From: a bacterium
Lineage (GTDB): Bacteria > Omnitrophota > Gorgyraeia > Gygaellales > UBA12090
Direction of reading: 5' to 3'
DNA length: 7,266 nt
Assembly (NCBI GenBank): GCA_004299495.1
Contig: SCPY01000148.1
Coordinates: 1 to 7,266 of the forward strand
How positions within the stretch are numbered: the first letter of the stretch is position 1; every line of letters begins with the position of its first letter. The position numbers and the translations under genes are program-made. Below, piece after piece: positions 6,817 through 7,266 of the stretch. A model generated the notes under the pieces. That model was not told the DNA's origin. It did no database searches and saw only the letters and a program-made list of their open reading frames with translations.

Positions 6817-7266
6817 TTATTGGCGCGATAAGGCGATAACCTTTTCCCTTAAGCCAAGGGCAATCGCTTCATAATCGTCCTGGGCTTTGTATTTAAGGCC
6901 GGCTTCTCTTAATTCATTTTGGGCGCAGGGTTTGCCGAAGATAACTTTGATTGGGCGGGGATTAGGAAAGGTTTGCGTCCGCGGCCAGGCGCGGTAGGAC
7001 CCGGCAATATAGCAAGGCACAACCAGGGCATCAGTTTCTTTGATTAAAATCCCCGCGCCTTTTTTAAACTCTTTGGCCTCGCCGTCAATGGAGCGTTCTC
7101 CCTCAGGGAATATGCACAAGGATTTATTATGCCTCAAGACAAAGCCGGCGGCCTGCATGGCGAAGGTCAGGTTAACCGCCGGGTCAATGGCAATCAGCCG
7201 GGCGATTTTTATTGCCCAGCGCACTGCCGGGGATTGAAAATAACCGCTGTAGCCCAGGAAAAATAG
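6817..7266 (-). CDS. PlsC-type (lysophospholipid) acyltransferase, C-terminal part (5' end outside window)
   Basis: The frame stays open to the window edge, so the GTG at 7222-7224 is an internal valine codon and only the last 149 residues are seen. Visible PlsC motifs are a motif II-like ARLIAIDPA (22-30), motif III FPEGERS (53-59) followed by FKKGAGILIKE (67-77), and motif IV VVPCYIAGS (82-90). Motif I (HxxxxD), the catalytic histidine and aspartate, would lie upstream. Such enzymes transfer an acyl chain to a lysophospholipid or glycerol phosphate at the inner membrane. Hydrophobic residues before motif II (LFFLGYSGYF) fit the usual membrane-facing start of the domain. This style of PlsC domain is often fused behind an AMP-binding acyl-ACP/acyl-CoA ligase domain; whether that is so here cannot be seen. 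It is the upstream gene of a two-gene operon with the SDR. Confidence 0.87.
   Translation of the reverse strand, partial: LFFLGYSGYFQSPAVRWAIKIARLIAIDPAVNLTFAMQAAGFVLRHNKSLCIFPEGERSIDGEAKEFKKGAGILIKETDALVVPCYIAGSYRAWPRTQTFPNPRPIKVIFGKPCAQNELREAGLKYKAQDDYEAIALGLREKVIALSRQ

Noticed and set aside
7040..7237. 65-codon + strand frame opposite the acyltransferase
   Set aside because: It lies opposite the conserved FPEGERS region and is best explained as a shadow.

Overview
The window is compact bacterial chromosome with almost no intergenic DNA. It holds six genes on the + strand (positions 1-5312), then two genes on the - strand (5313-7266), meeting tail to tail. Both outer genes are cut by the window edges. 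An Omp85/BamA-type outer-membrane barrel implies a Gram-negative (diderm) cell. HemW and a glycoside phosphorylase would fit a fermentative or anaerobic lifestyle. The moderate GC content, very tight packing and gene mix would suit an uncultured diderm lineage such as Omnitrophota or a relative, but that placement is a guess from general character, not a demonstrated match.

Region by region: 1-458 is the C-terminal end of an Omp85-superfamily beta-barrel with the LRGF motif and a terminal phenylalanine. 475-633 is a 52-residue GTG-initiated small protein of unknown function with a good Shine-Dalgarno. 620-1270 is a 216-residue helical protein with a possible helix-turn-helix-like segment. 1263-1553 is a DUF1805 (YunC-like) protein. 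1553-2674 is the radical SAM heme chaperone HemW. 2691-5312 is an 873-residue GH94-type (COG3459) glycoside phosphorylase-like protein. On the other strand, 7266-6817 is the C-terminal part of a PlsC-type acyltransferase, and 6815-5313 is a YbjT-like atypical SDR with a C-terminal DUF2867 domain.

On the + strand, the small-protein, helical-protein, DUF1805 and hemW genes overlap successively by 14, 8 and 1 bases. This implies one transcript with translational coupling. The omp85 gene lies 16 bases upstream and the phosphorylase gene 16 bases downstream, so all six may be co-transcribed. On the - strand the acyltransferase and SDR genes are one base apart, and both plausibly concern lipid or envelope metabolism. 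The two converging operons abut exactly: a palindromic TAGCTA supplies both stop codons, leaving no space for an ordinary intergenic terminator. I see no tRNA, rRNA, CRISPR array, insertion sequence or attachment site. The least explained part is the three-gene run of small protein, helical protein and DUF1805 protein ahead of hemW.
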